Shown here: positions 1 to 12,449 of the stretch, in pieces | Layout of the letters: each line of letters starts with the position of its first letter | Numbering within the stretch: the first letter of the stretch is position 1 | DNA from: Schistocephalus solidus | Taxonomy: Eukaryota; Platyhelminthes; Cestoda; Diphyllobothriidea; Diphyllobothriidae | DNA: 64,000 nt | Assembly: GCA_017591395.1 (NCBI GenBank) | Contig: WEDG01004025.1 | Location: forward strand, 62,001 to 126,000 | Direction: 5' to 3' | Notes under the pieces: generated by a model | Database searches by the model: none | The model's input: only the letters and a program-made list of their open reading frames with translations | Told to the model about the DNA's origin: nothing | Made by a program: the position numbers and the translations under genes

Positions 1-329
1 TTGTTTTACAGGCAAAGAAATTATATTCATATCCTAGGGATATTAGAAAAAAATGAAAACCTGAATTCCATGATGCTGTGTTGCATACGAAGCAGAATTA
101 CCACCGGGAGTAAACGCTTTCGAGGATTCCTGATGACTTTTAAGGTGAATTTCACTAGACACTTCGGGCAAAGGTCAAAATATTAGAGTGCACTCCATAA
201 AGTGAAAGTATCAAATGCACTGCAGATACGGACGATTTACCTATCCATTCGAGTGGGCTATGGAGGTATGAGGTAGATGCATTTTAACTACATCAATCCC
301 AAGATATTTTAGGAACACCTGCAACTACT
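1..329. other. No recognisable feature
   Basis: AT-rich sequence with short chance reading frames only. I see no gene, tRNA-like sequence or repeat here. Confidence 0.5.
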
Positions 330-640
330 CGAAAGGTCTGCTAAATTAGGTTGTCAGTGGAAGAACCAATGTGCCTCGCCTTCGATGTGAAGCAAAGTCC
401 GAGGTCAGTGCACGTGAGCCGGCAAGACCAGGCCTCTGCGATTAAAATGCAGCCGTGGTTCTTAAAATAGCCTCCGTCACACAGGTGCAGAAATGTCTGA
501 CCAATTCTGTAGGGTAGGCGTGGCGCCGATCGTAGTTTGCCAAAAATATTCTCCACAGTAGCATCCACAAACATGCCTTGAGCTATATTAAGCGGAAGGA
601 GAGACAGGAAGGGTAGGTTACGCGCACTTAATAAGGGACA
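330..640. repeat. Dispersed repeat R1, copy 1
   Basis: This stretch is a diverged direct copy of 12060-12445. The shared text runs from a conserved TTGTCAGT through GCAGCCGTGGTTCTTAAAAT to ATATTCTCCAC and GCGGAAGGAGAGACA. On the minus strand both copies leave an open frame of about 77-80 codons with similar peptides, including FKNHGC and a shared TVENIF. That could be a relic coding segment of a mobile element, but I do not recognise the protein. Confidence 0.6.
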
Positions 641-1315
641 ATGCCGAGAGTTTCTTGTGTAATTTATTGTCTTAGCAGAATAAAAGTACGCGAAAATGCA
701 CTAGGAGACATGATCGATCAGTTTCTGACTTAAAATCCGTCATCAGCTAGCTTTTATCGACCTCGAGTTTGAGGGCTGCGGAGGCTGCAATCAGCGTTTT
801 ATTGGCTATCAGGCTAAAGCTCTAACCATATCTCAGAAATCGCAACTTTTTAAAATCGAAAACTACCTTTTGTTTAAACCTATTATTTGAATAAGACGAT
901 AGATGCTTAACTGCAAGATATTTTTTTGCACATATTTTCTTTAAAATATATTGAAAGTTTTCAGGGCACCAGAAAATGGAAAAAGCCATACCATGACTCA
1001 AATATCTGTGCTTTACGATACATAATAATTAATATAAAATCCTGCCTATGAACTCTTTTTAATCCAAATCACATTTGAGTATTTCTGTTAACAGTTCATG
1101 AGCTAGCAAATCTACTATGCATATGACGATTTGAAATTTGGTTAAATAAGGAAAGTTTGCTGAGTTGAAACACGTCAATCGGCAGTGTAAAGACGCGCAG
1201 TTGAGAAAGATAAATTTTAAATCAAATCAAATCACTAACAAGGGAACAAACTTATAGAGCAACTTAACACCGAGTAAATGATCATTCCAAGTAGAGAGTA
1301 TAGTCTAAGCATATT
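641..1315. other. No recognisable feature
   Basis: AT-rich sequence without a credible reading frame or an obvious repeat partner. Part of it may belong to the diverged repeat whose clearer section is 1320-1690. Confidence 0.4.
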
Positions 1316-1319
1316 CACT

Positions 1320-1690
1320 GGGTTTTAATGAAGTAAATATTTAGCACTCTCATCAGTCTCATATTTCACTTGAGCAATCATGTGTTATTTGGTATTTCTA
1401 AACAGTGATATTCAATTGGACATAACGATCGGTTTGAATTGGCTGATGCTTTGCGGATTCTAGGGAGTTGTTTTATCGGTGATAAACAAATGACATGCCC
1501 AGACACCACATGCACCAACACCAACACCAACCGACACCCAGACGCAACACTTTTCACAATGTTTGTGCATTTGAACACAACATGTGGCACGCCGTACCTG
1601 ATCATATACCAATAGGTGGAGATGAAATGCCAATTTATCTGTGGACCACAACCGAGGAATTTTAAAGTCGACTTTTTCACAGATACGGAC
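1320..1690. repeat. Dispersed repeat R2, copy 1
   Basis: Diverged direct copy of about 26190-26510. Shared landmarks in the same order are ATCATGTGTTATTT, a GTTTTATCG or ATTTTATCGATCG step, a GATCAT motif and a terminal AAAGT(C/T)GACTTTT. A 149-codon minus-strand frame runs through it, but its composition is unremarkable and the frame is not kept in the second copy, so I do not call a gene. Confidence 0.5.
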
Positions 1691-1739
1691 GTGTGCATGC
1701 GGAATACAGAGTGTGGAATTGTGAAGATAATGCTATTTT

Positions 1740-1865
1740 GTTTATTAAAGTGCAAAATATTAAATGAAGATGACAAGGACAAGAGAGACTGTGATAGACA
1801 TGTCTGGCTTCTCAGCCATCGAAGCACATGCAGTTCGAACTCCGTTTTTTTCCTTCCTAAGTGTT
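1740..1865 (-). repeat. SINE tail fragment
   Basis: Contains GACAAGAGAGACTG followed by a CTTCTCAGCCATC segment. The same phrase occurs at the ends of the tRNA-derived SINEs elsewhere in the window (near 5835, 6207, 9004 and 28960). No promoter box is left. Confidence 0.4.
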
Positions 1866-1869
1866 AATA

Positions 1870-4235
1870 AGTTCAATATCATTACCTTGGATTTTCGTTA
1901 AGGAACAGTAAATATGGCAGTTGGTCACGCATAAATGTGGCCCTAGTTAAAACGAAAAGAACGCAGTGCAAACAAAAAGGATATTGAATTTATTTCTAGG
2001 TGACTTACAATATGATTTCGCAGAAGTCGTTTTACATAGAAAATGACAGCCAATGCTATTAAGAGCGTTTTGAATGAAGATACCTTTGCTGGGCATCTCA
2101 ATTCTGTTCTTCACTGACTGCCTTCATTTTACATTTTCCCATGCCGCAGACTGCAAACTTGGCTTAAACAACACTGAGGGGTGTAGCCAAAGAGTATTCT
2201 TTGAAGAGAAATGTTTTAAACGTGTCAAATTGCCCAAATAATATTACTCATAACTTCCAAGATTATGAAAAAATAGATTCTAACACGGCTGTGCTAACTA
2301 GGACCCCATACAATGCTCTCCGATTAACAACATTCCTGGTGCTTACAAGGATAAACTATTCGGTATGTCATCGGTAAACTACCTACGGTTTAAATAATTA
2401 TTGCTCTAAGAGAGATATAGAGGCGCTGAAGGCACGATTTTTCGTCACTGGTGATTACTTGCAAATGCTTTGTAGAGACTAAAACTATAAATAGATAAAT
2501 AATCAATTTTTGACGGCTCACGCGTTTAGTTTATTGCCACAGTATTTTGTAGTAGCAAGGCATGCAACTGCGTTTAGCATCTGTCGCGGTGCGATGGTAA
2601 GAAACACGAAGGTTCCCTATCACAGTCGCAAAATCCGGCTGTTACTGGTCATGTCACTCTAAACAGCCATTTCTTCTACCTGTGCTATGGTCTGTCTGCC
2701 TTCCCACGTGAGGCTTGGTCACAGTCAAAAGGAAAAGCGAAAATTTTGCTTTTTTAGTAGGGCTTTGTCTGTCTTTTCGATGATTCAGGCGTGACGGGCG
2801 TGACGGCTGCATGCGTTGTGAATGCTAACCTGAAAGGAGGCTGGTCTTCACTCTGCGCGGTTTGTTCGGGCTGGGAGCCATTTCCGAAAAGTACTTTCGC
2901 ACATGTTCGTGAATGATGGAGAGGGGAATCGAACCAAATTACTGTGAAGCCTTCCCAAATGACACGAGTGTTTATTTCCTAGAAGGTAGTTTAGATGAGA
3001 CCGCGTACCGGATGGTCACCTTTTTTCCAAACACAAGGTATCCCACGAACCAAATTCTTTACTTCGGTGTTTTTACCTTTACTAAATAACTGCGTTCGTC
3101 TTAGCAGTGCAACTTTAATAGCACCCCTCCTAGGTGAATCATTATATTCCCTTCTGCGTAATTTTAAAAACGTTTTACCGATGCATAAACACCTCGTAAA
3201 ATGACCGATATCTTTAACCTGTTTGTACCTAACATGAGATTTCCACCTCTGATGATACTCCTTGTAGTTCTTATTATGGTTCGCACAGGAGATATAAAAT
3301 ACCACAAGCTAGAATATCTTGTGCCTACTCCTGTAATTTTTCAACATCACGACGAAAATAAGTCAAAAGATTTGTCAAGATAAGCGAAGAGGCATGTTCC
3401 AAGGAGACACGATCACTCGAACAGAAACTCTATTAAGATAAGCGTAAGAGTAATCTATTACTCAACATAATTATCTGACTGTCTCTGAGGATGGATTTGA
3501 GGGTGAATTCGAAATGACAGGCTAATAAAGCTCTTCTTTCCGGAATCTCGTATCTTTCTGTGCAAGGTCAAATATTTTTGAAAAATTTACAAATATCATG
3601 TGTAATTTCATGGGCAAAACGCCAAACCTAACCGCCAGGGGCTGATATATCTACTCCTTTCACTCCCTGGCTGCAGCCCTGGCCGCATCTGGTGTTATTT
3701 TAGGTGGACTCTTGCCTATACGCGTTTAGCCGCGACGGTCACTTAGGACATTATTCCACTGTCTGGGTCAACAAATGTCAGTCTGCAAGATCAGCAGTCA
3801 GTGAGCAGACTGTTATGGCGGTTTTGAAAATAGCCGCCATCGATCACGTACCATATACTGTGAACCTGTTTTAAATTCGCGGTCATATCTTAACTGCATC
3901 GCAATATATGATGATTTCAGAGCTTGGCATTTTTCCTCAAATCCACCACGCTGATTAAAGACCGGCTTCGAATTCTTTGCCTGAGAAATATGTTGATAAA
4001 AGTGACACTAAAGCCAAGCTTTATGAAACATCCAGAAGTAAAGACAAATGTTTTTACATATGCCTGGCTTCACTCTGATCTCTTGACTTTTTTATGAGCC
4101 TTATAAAATGTTGTAGCGTGGAATTCTGGAATGGTCTGTGGAATTCAGATATTAATTCTGTAACCAATTGTAAAAGAATTTGTACTTTAACTGTTTTGAT
4201 ATCGTCAGCCAACTTCAGGTATAACTATACACCAT
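1870..4235. other. Intergenic, no gene seen
   Basis: The reading frames here (the longest about 104 codons, at 2991-3305) look random and have no recognisable domains. I see no RNA gene and no convincing repeat. Confidence 0.5.
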
Positions 4236-4239
4236 TTAG

Positions 4240-4620
4240 AGAATTAGATCATTGACAAATAAGGGCCGATTGGAAAGGCCATTTCTGGTTTATAAACTGC
4301 CATCTTCTATCCATAACTAATCCCAGGTTTGCAAAACTGAGACTCAAACTTTGTCTCGTTTGCTTAGAATTCCAACGGTCTAACCGTGCAGTCACTGGCT
4401 CATTGTCCTGTCATTTGTGATCGGGAATATCAACAAGGTTATGCAAGCACTCACCGATGGATTATGGGAACCACATGTCCCGTTGCGGTTGCTTGTGAAT
4501 TGAGCCCCGAAATCTTAATCAGAAGAATGGGACTTGTAAGCGATCGGTGAGTGCCCATCTAGAATTGCTGATAGTTCCGATCACCTTGCCATCCAGGCAC
4601 TCAAGGGAATGTAAAATTCT
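4240..4620 (-). repeat. Degenerate tRNA-derived SINE
   Basis: Read on the minus strand this holds a tRNA-like head whose B-box remnant reads GTTTGAGTCTC. A section with TGGCTCA and a GAGCCCCGAAATC-type tail matches the tails of the SINEs at 28900-29100 and 57410-57600. The copy is old and its ends are approximate. Confidence 0.45.
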
Positions 4621-4624
4621 CCAG

Positions 4625-5830
4625 TTGGTGAATTAAATTAGAGACTTGGCTTTTTATTGAATATGCCAATTTTAAACAGGAGATCGGGATAATCTTCTCA
4701 CAAGTGGTTCTGACCATTCATATTTCTTGCACTGGAATTTTGTAATACATGGCCATTTTTGTGAAAGGGTTTGGGCCCAGCCGGCAGAAAATCTGTAAAA
4801 ATATTTCTCAGAATCTTACGCTGGTACGACGCATATAAAAGTGTAATATTCCGCGATTATCTCCGTGTAAACACTCAAGAAGTCCACTTTGGCGAACATA
4901 ATTTTTCGATTAGTCCTCGTCGGGCTTCTACGATAAGATAAGGGAGGATATTGTTGCAAAGGTTTAAAGAACAAATAAACCGAAAGTGTGGGAAATGTGT
5001 TGTGGGCGTTCAGACAGCTAGTTCTATCAGGGGCTAAGGCGACAAGGGGGTAAGGAGGCAAAGGGGACGGAGGAGACCGACAATAATCTGCGTCTCCTTT
5101 TCGTCGCTGTACCGTGACATGACAAGTGTGAACACACATGCTGGGGTCATCTTCGGCCAAGATAGTCCTAAGGCCTGTATGAATACATCGTGAGAGCATA
5201 AGGTTGGGTTATATAGTCGTAGCCACTGCCTCTGCCGTGGCAAGTATACGCGGTCGCAGGAACTTGGAGTGTTGAACCAGCACTTTTAAAGATGACCCGC
5301 AAAGACTGCTTACCGTCAACCCGCTGGACGCTGCCAACCAAATGGGCCAAAATTGCGCTAGAGGTGAACTTTTTCATGCCTTTCCTTAGCCAGGCAGGAT
5401 GGTGCTCTCGCATCAGTTTGGAAAGGTGCCTAGTTGCTAGATGAATATAACATGCTCCACAGGAACAAACGAAGGTGAAGATGCACATTTAAGAAGTTTT
5501 AAAGGGCAGTCTATCCTTACCTTGAAGGCAAAGAAGTTCATTGCTTGAAAACAGTCTTATCTTAGCAACTTGGTACGTGTGGATGACAGCCACTTTTAAG
5601 CGACGATGTAGAAGTTCGCTTCGCTTTTACATGACAGTTTGAAAAATAAATCCTTCTTCTTGGCCATCAGCACGTCCGATTTCGGGGGCGTTCCTTCATA
5701 AATTTACTGACAAACTCTACAGGAAAGCCATTTTCTCACAGTGTTTTGTTAAAGAAACAGTTTGCTCTCCGGTGTATCTGAAGAACATAATCTCCTAGCG
5801 CGGTTGCTAGAATATGCAGAATGACATAAC
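4625..5830. other. Intergenic, no gene seen
   Basis: Overlapping minus-strand frames at 4816-5488 have no family resemblance I can name. Nothing else stands out. Confidence 0.4.
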
Positions 5831-5834
5831 AAAC

Positions 5835-5995
5835 AAGGACATGCGAGACTGGAATGACCATTTCTGGCTTATTTGCCATCATCAGGTAGCCATACCCAAC
5901 CCCCAGTTTTCTTGCACCTGAGGCTTGAACCCACGACCTCCTGATCAGAGGTACACCACCACTCTAACCGTTGAGCCACGGATCCTTGTCTTGCC
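5835..5995 (-). repeat. tRNA-derived SINE
   Basis: On the minus strand an A-box (TGGCTCAACGG, 5968-5978) is followed by a B-box (GGGTTCAAGCC, 5922-5932) at tRNA-like spacing. Downstream comes a body with GGGTTGGGTATGGCTACCTGATGATGG and the common CCAGTCTC tail. This fits a tRNA-derived SINE transcribed by RNA polymerase III rather than a functional tRNA, because the acceptor stem does not close. Confidence 0.7.
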
Positions 5996-6206
5996 ACTCG
6001 TGCAATCGATTGATGATCGCCTATCAGCCATTACTGAATTATGCCTTTGACACTGTGAACTGCGCGAGTGGCCTGCCATGGGAAGTAATTAAGAAAATTG
6101 TAGAGGAGCAATTAACGATCGCCTTACGAGACATAATCGTGTCTCACTACCGAACCCGGCCAGCTGCCGTAAAGCAGCTAGCAAGATAAACAGTACAACA
6201 TTCTTG

Positions 6207-6306
6207 AAATAGGCAAGAGAGACCGGAATCTGATGCTCGACAACGGGATTTGCAACCCGTGTTAAGGGTGTTGGAGCTTTAACTGTCAGATTACGGACGA
6301 CGTTCA
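6207..6306. repeat. 100-bp repeat R3, copy 1
   Basis: Nearly identical in order and sequence to 9004-9110. Both contain GACAAGAGAGAC, GGGATTTGCAACCCGTGTTA, GGAGCTTTAACTGTCAG and TTACGGACGACGTTCAATC. The opening phrase is the SINE tail phrase, so this is probably the end of a SINE-like unit. Confidence 0.7.
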
Positions 6307-6309
6307 ATC

Positions 6310-8455
6310 TTCTGTGTATAAATCATTTTGATGAAATATTAATTAGATATCTAGTCAAATGTGAAGTCAGTCTCTCCCTTACTGGATTCCTTTTGGTCGT
6401 CGGACGATGTTCCACTGTCTAAAAATCAGAAGTCTGTGCAATGTCTTCTTTGCACAACATTATTTTTATGATCCCTTCTCTATTTACTCTGAATAACCGC
6501 TTAAAAAGACTATTAGGCATGAATAATCCATTCTTCCTTTGCGCCCTGCTCTACAATCCACTTTATCCTAATAGCTGTATTGCACAACGGATATCGGACG
6601 AATGACGCCATCCCACACTGAAAGTGGTAGATCTGAAATCTTTCATTATTTAGCCTAAAGGTGTGTTTTTCATTATTGGTACTGTCCTCCATTCTTGCCC
6701 ACCCACTGGCACCCTATGGAAGAGCTTCAAAACCCCCGGCTGCGATCTGATTGGGCAAATCGTGTCTATAGCGTCGTTCTATTAAAACTGACGAAATTCT
6801 TAAAACAGCCTTCGCCGAACTTCAGAGCCCTAATAATCTGACCGTTAAACAAAATCGGAACTTCATTGTATCATCACGGATGACACACGTTATTTTGTGT
6901 GATCCTTCTTTCTGTCTCGGTTTCCTTCTGTTTGATGCTCAGGCCTTTATTTGTGATATCTTTGCAAAATTTATTGACTATCGTAGATTGATAACAATCC
7001 AGTCTAACTTTCTCTTTCATGTTCTGGTCAAAAAACCTTTACAGTGACTGAAAAATGCTAGCTCCATTCCTCATTGTCTTAATGCTAATTCATTCCGAAT
7101 TTACGTCATTCCCAGATGCTGACACAGCTGTTTTTGTACAAACCAGACAGTCGCAGGCTTACTCCTCGCCCATAAATTTTTGAAAAGTTTTAATTTGGCA
7201 AATGGATTTAGTTACGATTACTAGTCTTTGCTCATTTGTTGCGTCTAGCGCTTCGCCATAGAGAATCCTATATGTTACTCTCGAAGGCAGTTCTTTGTGC
7301 AACCGAATAAGGCCTGAAGTAGACCTGCGGTTAATTTCGATCTTCGCGAATCGAATTGCCTTCCACTTTTCTGACCCAGACGGTTTGAGGTCTTACGCAC
7401 AATTTTCAATGCCGATATGTACAACCCGGGTTGTTTATTTACCTATGCGGTATTTTCGCAGCCTTGCTGACTATTCGTAAAGGAATTTTACATTCTCTAC
7501 ACTGTCAAGCATGAGATCACTGTAAGACACTGACCACCGAATAATCATTTTCACAATTTATTAAAAAGATTAGTCGTTTAAAATTCTACAACGCCATTGA
7601 TTTTCAATCAGTCTGATGTCAAGATATGCGTCCGAGTCTTACATCTCACTTCCCGACTCTGGTTACCCCAGATCGTTGTCAGACTTTAGGTTCATGTGAA
7701 ATCACAGGTTACAGTTACTTACTTAAAAATATGATATTTATTCGACGCTTGCGCCTGTAGGCTGCCAGCATCTGTTGAACGGCCCCCACTCTTCCATTTT
7801 TCTTCGTGAGTTTTGAACCCAACATCTAATTCAATGTGCAGTTTGATGCACGAGTCATCGGAGTGCATGGAGTCTTTTGCAAGGACGTCTTGGTGGTCAT
7901 AAGCGCCTTTCACGAACTCTCGGGGATGGGTTTGCACCTAGGCCGAAGAAATTTCAACCTGACGCCAGCTCCGGAGACCGAAAAAGACACTATCACGGCA
8001 GGAAACATCTGTGAACATTTATCTGATCCGGTGCAGTTGTGGTCGGAATAATTACACCATGAAAGACTTCTGGTTCTTTTGACGGTACACGGTCACAAAT
8101 TGAATCTTATGAGTTGATGTATCTAGGGAGAGAAGCGAACAAGTGAGTTGGGAGGGAGTCAAGGCTTTTTAATCCATTGACTATCACAATGATCTTCCTC
8201 CAAATATTCTGTGCCAAGCCTCTGCCATGGCGCGGGAGAGCACTGTTCACGGGGACAATGTCTGCCGAATCAAAGTGCCGATCGACTTTCACACCATTGG
8301 CTAACACAGACGAGGAAGACAGAGAAAGCTGCCACTCTACCGCACGCAATTGGGTAGAAATGCGGCAGCCACCAATTTTGGCATGTTTCCAGTAGCATAG
8401 CATTTGCATTTTATAAATACGGCAGAACCTGAGCACAAAGTGCCGTCCTTATCTG
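6310..8455. other. Intergenic, no gene seen
   Basis: Only short, low-quality frames occur, for example at 7836-8051 and 8107-8436. I see no conserved protein motif and no structural RNA. Confidence 0.4.
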
Positions 8456-8499
8456 ATGCAGTCATTCATGATTGACTTGAGGTTGAGTCCGAAAGGTCA

Positions 8500-8640
8500 A
8501 ACGAGTAATTTCTTGTTAATCGTTTGACCCACTTGTGAAAAACTCGGTGGCTTCGGTGGGATTCGAGCCCACGCTGGCAAGGGGAAGGCTTTAGTACAAC
8601 CAACGCTCTAGCCAACTGAGCTATGAGGCCCTACCACCCA
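8500..8640 (-). repeat. tRNA-derived SINE, full head
   Basis: On the minus strand the head has GCCTCATAGCTCAGTTGGC (A-box, D-arm GCTC/GAGC) and a perfect T-arm around the B-box GGGCTCGAATCCC (8558-8570). It is followed by CCACCGAGTTTTTCAC and AAGTGGGTCAAACGATTA. The acceptor stem pairs imperfectly and the anticodon arm is enlarged, so it is a tRNA-derived SINE or pseudo-tRNA, not a working tRNA. A mirrored relative lies at 8757-8932. Confidence 0.7.
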
Positions 8641-8756
8641 GCCTACTGCAACGTATGAAATCCACCAATTCTGATACAGTAAGCTGACTGCCAAAGCAGG
8701 ATTTTCTAAAAAATCAATCTAGAATCCACCAGGTGACTACCAGGCGCAATTAAGGA

Positions 8757-8932
8757 GTAGAGGATTTTGGCAGATTTGAATAATTCGTTTGATGCATTTG
8801 TGAAAAACTCGGTGGATTCAGTAGCTGTACTAAAGCCTTCCCCTTGTTTGCGTGGGTTCAAATCCCATTGGAGCCACCGAGTTTTTCACAAGTGGGTCAA
8901 AGTAATATTTAAAATATGCCAAAATCCTCTAC
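8757..8932 (+). repeat. Fold-back SINE derivative
   Basis: A 176-bp palindromic unit. A perfect 16-bp outer inverted repeat (8757-8772 GTAGAGGATTTTGGCA with 8917-8932) encloses a perfect 16-bp inner one (8800-8815 GTGAAAAACTCGGTGG with 8874-8889). The loop carries a B-box (GGGTTCAAATCCC, 8854-8866) and the same anticodon-like segment as the SINE at 8500-8640, but the A-box half is missing. It looks like a SINE head joined to an inverted copy of its own tail. Confidence 0.7.
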
Positions 8933-9003
8933 TAATTTTTGTCACACTGTTCGCATTTTCATCGTCTCCCTTTTACTGTGCAGCGGCAACTTCCGTTACT
9001 GAA

Positions 9004-9110
9004 ATAGACAAGAGAGACTGGAATCTGACGCTCAACACCGGGATTTGCAACCCGTGTTAAGGATGCTGGAGCTTTAACTGTCAGGTTACGGACGACGTTC
9101 AATCGTCTGG
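9004..9110. repeat. 100-bp repeat R3, copy 2
   Basis: Direct copy of 6207-6306 with few differences. It follows the SINE pair at 8.5-8.9 kb. Confidence 0.7.
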
Positions 9111-9114
9111 CTAC

Positions 9115-9640
9115 GTGGGATCAAGTAAAAGGAAAGTTTTAAAAGGACCCATAAACCCACGTAGCGACTGTGTCGAAAGCGGACAAACCTTTTGTGCCTA
9201 AATGCGCACGTTTGCAGAGGCCCTGCTGTCTGCATTGGCAACTGTGACAGCAATGTCCTTCTCTTCTTTTGACAACACCTTCTTCCGAATTGTCATGAGG
9301 GGGAAAGCCGAAGTGGATGCGTCCTGCCTCACTTCACTGCAGGTGTGAACATCGCGAGCTGCTCTGACAACGGCAAGTTCGGTTGTAGTCTGCTGGAAAT
9401 AGTGCCACCTTCTCATATCCGCAAGTGACCCTACAGTAAATCAATGTCAGACACGTTAAATATTGTTTTATTTGATCCGGCCGAAGAACGATTAAATTTT
9501 ATGAGCTGTGTGAACTCCCAGCTAGAATGAATGAAAATTTCGAATGCGCATACAAGTTTGAAATCTCAGTTGAGCGCGTTGGGTGATGCCAGTTGGACCC
9601 CCGTAATGGGGAACCTCGATCGTGCAAAACCTTACCACAA
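9115..9640. other. Intergenic, no gene seen
   Basis: I see no feature. The frame at 9198-9416 on the minus strand has no recognisable motif. Confidence 0.4.
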
Positions 9641-9649
9641 GGATTGGAA

Positions 9650-10025
9650 GGCTACAAATCCATTGCTTAGACACAGGTAAATCAGTGCCTGTAATCGTGA
9701 AATTCACCTATCAGATGCTTTCGGATCTGACTAACTGGCCTCAGGACAGTCATACACCACATAAGGCTATCACGCAAAATGCGTAGGCATGACGGAGGCA
9801 ACCACTGTAATGTCATCACGAATGATATATCTCCAACAGGTGAAAAAACTAGTACCACCAGCACTACCAACTCTATAGTCAACAGCTTGTTCACCAACAG
9901 TGGTATTTCCATGACCACCACTTCAATATCTGAAGTCCTATCCTGCCTACTCGTCTACATCACGCATCGGCTTTATTGGCCACTTGAGAATCTCTCCCAA
10001 TGAACCCAAGAATCAATGCCAGGAG
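9650..10025 (+). pseudogene. Relic of RTE LINE zinc-finger tail
   Basis: A plus-strand frame ends with a Thr/Ser-rich linker and then SRIGFIGHLRI. That is the finger core of the zinc-finger tail of the RTE LINE at 38.7-43.2 kb ([11 protein letters not shown]). The linker before it (TSTTNSIVNS, then a Thr/Ser run) also matches the Thr-rich linkers between those fingers. The cysteine pair is degraded. It is an old, truncated insertion in the opposite orientation to the 39-kb element and has no function of its own. Confidence 0.5.
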
Positions 10026-10029
10026 ACAT

Positions 10030-12055
10030 TAATATGCAACTCTCGCACCATCTTCATTTGCTTGTTTCGTCTAGGGTAAAACACGGTCCAATTTTCACGC
10101 ACATTTTTTTAAAAAATTATCACCTTTGTGATGCAGACAAGACCTTCAGCATGACCTAGAGTGTATACCTTCGTGGAGCTGAGAGTCCGCATGTTGCTAA
10201 ACATAACAAAGCTTACGTTTGAGAAATCTTGGCTGACTCGCTTCACGTCCAAGGCATTTAATGCGGAAAATCGAACAGAAAGTTAAATGCCTCGATACCC
10301 CAGTCAGCCTGGAATGTGTTAATTTTTTTCTTCGTTTACTGTTTCATCCTAGGGCTTGCCTACCCTTCTGCCAACTTATGCACAATATGGGTGCCTTTCT
10401 TGTATAACAGGATAACTAAGGTGACTCACAGATATTTATTGGCTTTAGAGAAATAAATATCAATGCAATCTCAGAAATCTATTCAAAAACCTAGGAAATA
10501 TTTGGCTCGGAACGCTGCAGAATGCATCCAAATGAAACTCCTCTATGATGACTTTGTACTGAAGTTGCTCACTACGAAAACCATGACATTCATCAACTTG
10601 CATCTTTGATATAATTATATTGCCATTTATCATTTTTACTCTCAAAATCACTGATACCTTGTAGTAGGATATAATTCCAAGTAGCACTTCAGTATCTTAA
10701 AAGAATAAAATTGTATTATTTTTTAATAAAATAGCATGAAAAATATTTTAGACTGATTTATTCCTATTTTTGTCAGCTAGGTAAACGCTTTCTTTACATT
10801 CCTTCAGCAAAAGAATTTTATCGTTACTTTGCATCTATGAGGATGGGCTATGAGACATTGAAATGCTGCTTCATAGTTGAAAGCACATAATATAATCTAA
10901 CTCATACAGATTTCCATAGGTTCACAGTCATTATTATTATTATACATTGAACGAGAGTTACCCACAAAACATTATACGCATTTAATCATCATAGAGTCAC
11001 TTCTCCTGCAATTCAAAAGTAGGCTGATAATGATCTCCAAGTGTGTCTTATCCTGACAGCAATTTTATGGCCGGTTGAACGGGAATACATGCAACATTTT
11101 ATAGAATAAATTTTCCATTTTCACTAAGCACCAACTGGCCTCGTATTTCGCTCTCGTCATTTAAACTCGGGTTCCCATTATCAAGCAGATTTCTTTCGAA
11201 ATGAACAATTTAAATGAGTCCCACAATTTAGTGGGTTCGGGGAAGGTTGGTTGCGCGTAAAAAATTTTCGATAAGGAAACTAGACTTGCGTTGCATCTAC
11301 CAAACTCGCTCCTTCCTTACCCTCCTGGGGTCGGACCCAAGACGACTGAGGTGCGGGATTGGGTGTATATGCCTGAAGCTGTGTGGACCCGCGCCTAGAC
11401 TTACCACCAAAACCTCCTCCAATCCCCATGTTTTGCATACCTTATGGGTTGCAGCCCAACTAACGCGTACCGCGCTCCTGTGTTTGGTAAGTGTATCTGC
11501 CGCAAGACTCCTTAAAGGCGCACACGCACAAATTTCTTCCCAAAATTATTGATTTCCGTAACTTCATGTCAGTGCTCATACAGGTATTGCGATCTTAATC
11601 AAACAAAACTTCCACAAGACTTCCACTGAGTTCTTTCCACCCCCTAAGGTTCCCTCACTTATTATATCACGTGAGGTAATGTTGAAGTAGAATATGCGCG
11701 TTCAATAATTTGTTGGAAATTATTCTGTGTAATTATACCGTAATATAGATACTTAGACCAAAGTACATTTTGTGACCCTTTTGACATGCAATATTCTTTT
11801 GTTTGTTTCCGGTTAATACACCAGCTTTGTAAGAGTCCAAATTTCCATAGGGACTAGTAGCATAAGAAACTGAAGTAACTATTTCAGTAAACGTTTTGAT
11901 GGTATCCACATTATTTTCAAAACAATTTCCTTGTTGTACGTCCGGAAGTTGGCAAAATATTAAAATGAAGGTCACTAATGCATCTTATATATGGAGATTT
12001 TGCTATAGACCCCAATTGGCTTTGGTGGTAACAGATAACTGCATTAATGAAGCTC
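10030..12055. other. AT-rich intergenic sequence
   Basis: Includes a short ATT microsatellite near 10930-10945. The frame at 11247-11552 is unremarkable. No gene or RNA is seen. Confidence 0.4.
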
Positions 12056-12059
12056 TTTC

Positions 12060-12445
12060 AAGTACCTGAAATGGCTACTAAATTAAGTTGTCAGTAGATG
12101 ACACAATTGCCCAAAGAACGTGCTTTGCATAGCGTGCAACGTCATGTCCAAAGTACTTCTGCGCACTCCTGCTTACCCGTAGTGTTCACTTTCGATGTGA
12201 AACAAATACTGAAGTCAGTGCAAGTAAACCTGCAAGACCAGACGTCTTCAGCCAGCTTGCAGCCGTGGTTCTTAAAATTACCTCCGTCATACGCGCGCAA
12301 GAATGTCAGACCGGTTCTGGAAGGCATGGGTAGTGCCGATTGCAGTTTGATGAATATATTCTCCACGGTAGTATCCACAAGCATGCTTTGAGCTGCAACG
12401 CATTTAGCGGAAGGAGAGACATGAGGGGTAGGCGACGCGCACTAA
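12060..12445. repeat. Dispersed repeat R1, copy 2
   Basis: Direct, diverged copy of 330-640. It is slightly longer because of an extra segment around 12110-12180. The minus-strand peptide retains FKNHGC and WSCRFTCTD, like the first copy. Confidence 0.6.
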
Positions 12446-12449
12446 ACAA

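Noticed and set aside
1378..1827. 149-codon minus-strand frame
   Set aside because: No motif, and the frame is not conserved in the diverged copy at 26190-26510.
8500..8640. Functional tRNA gene
   Set aside because: The A- and B-boxes are good, but the acceptor stem has mismatches, the anticodon arm does not close and a SINE body follows.
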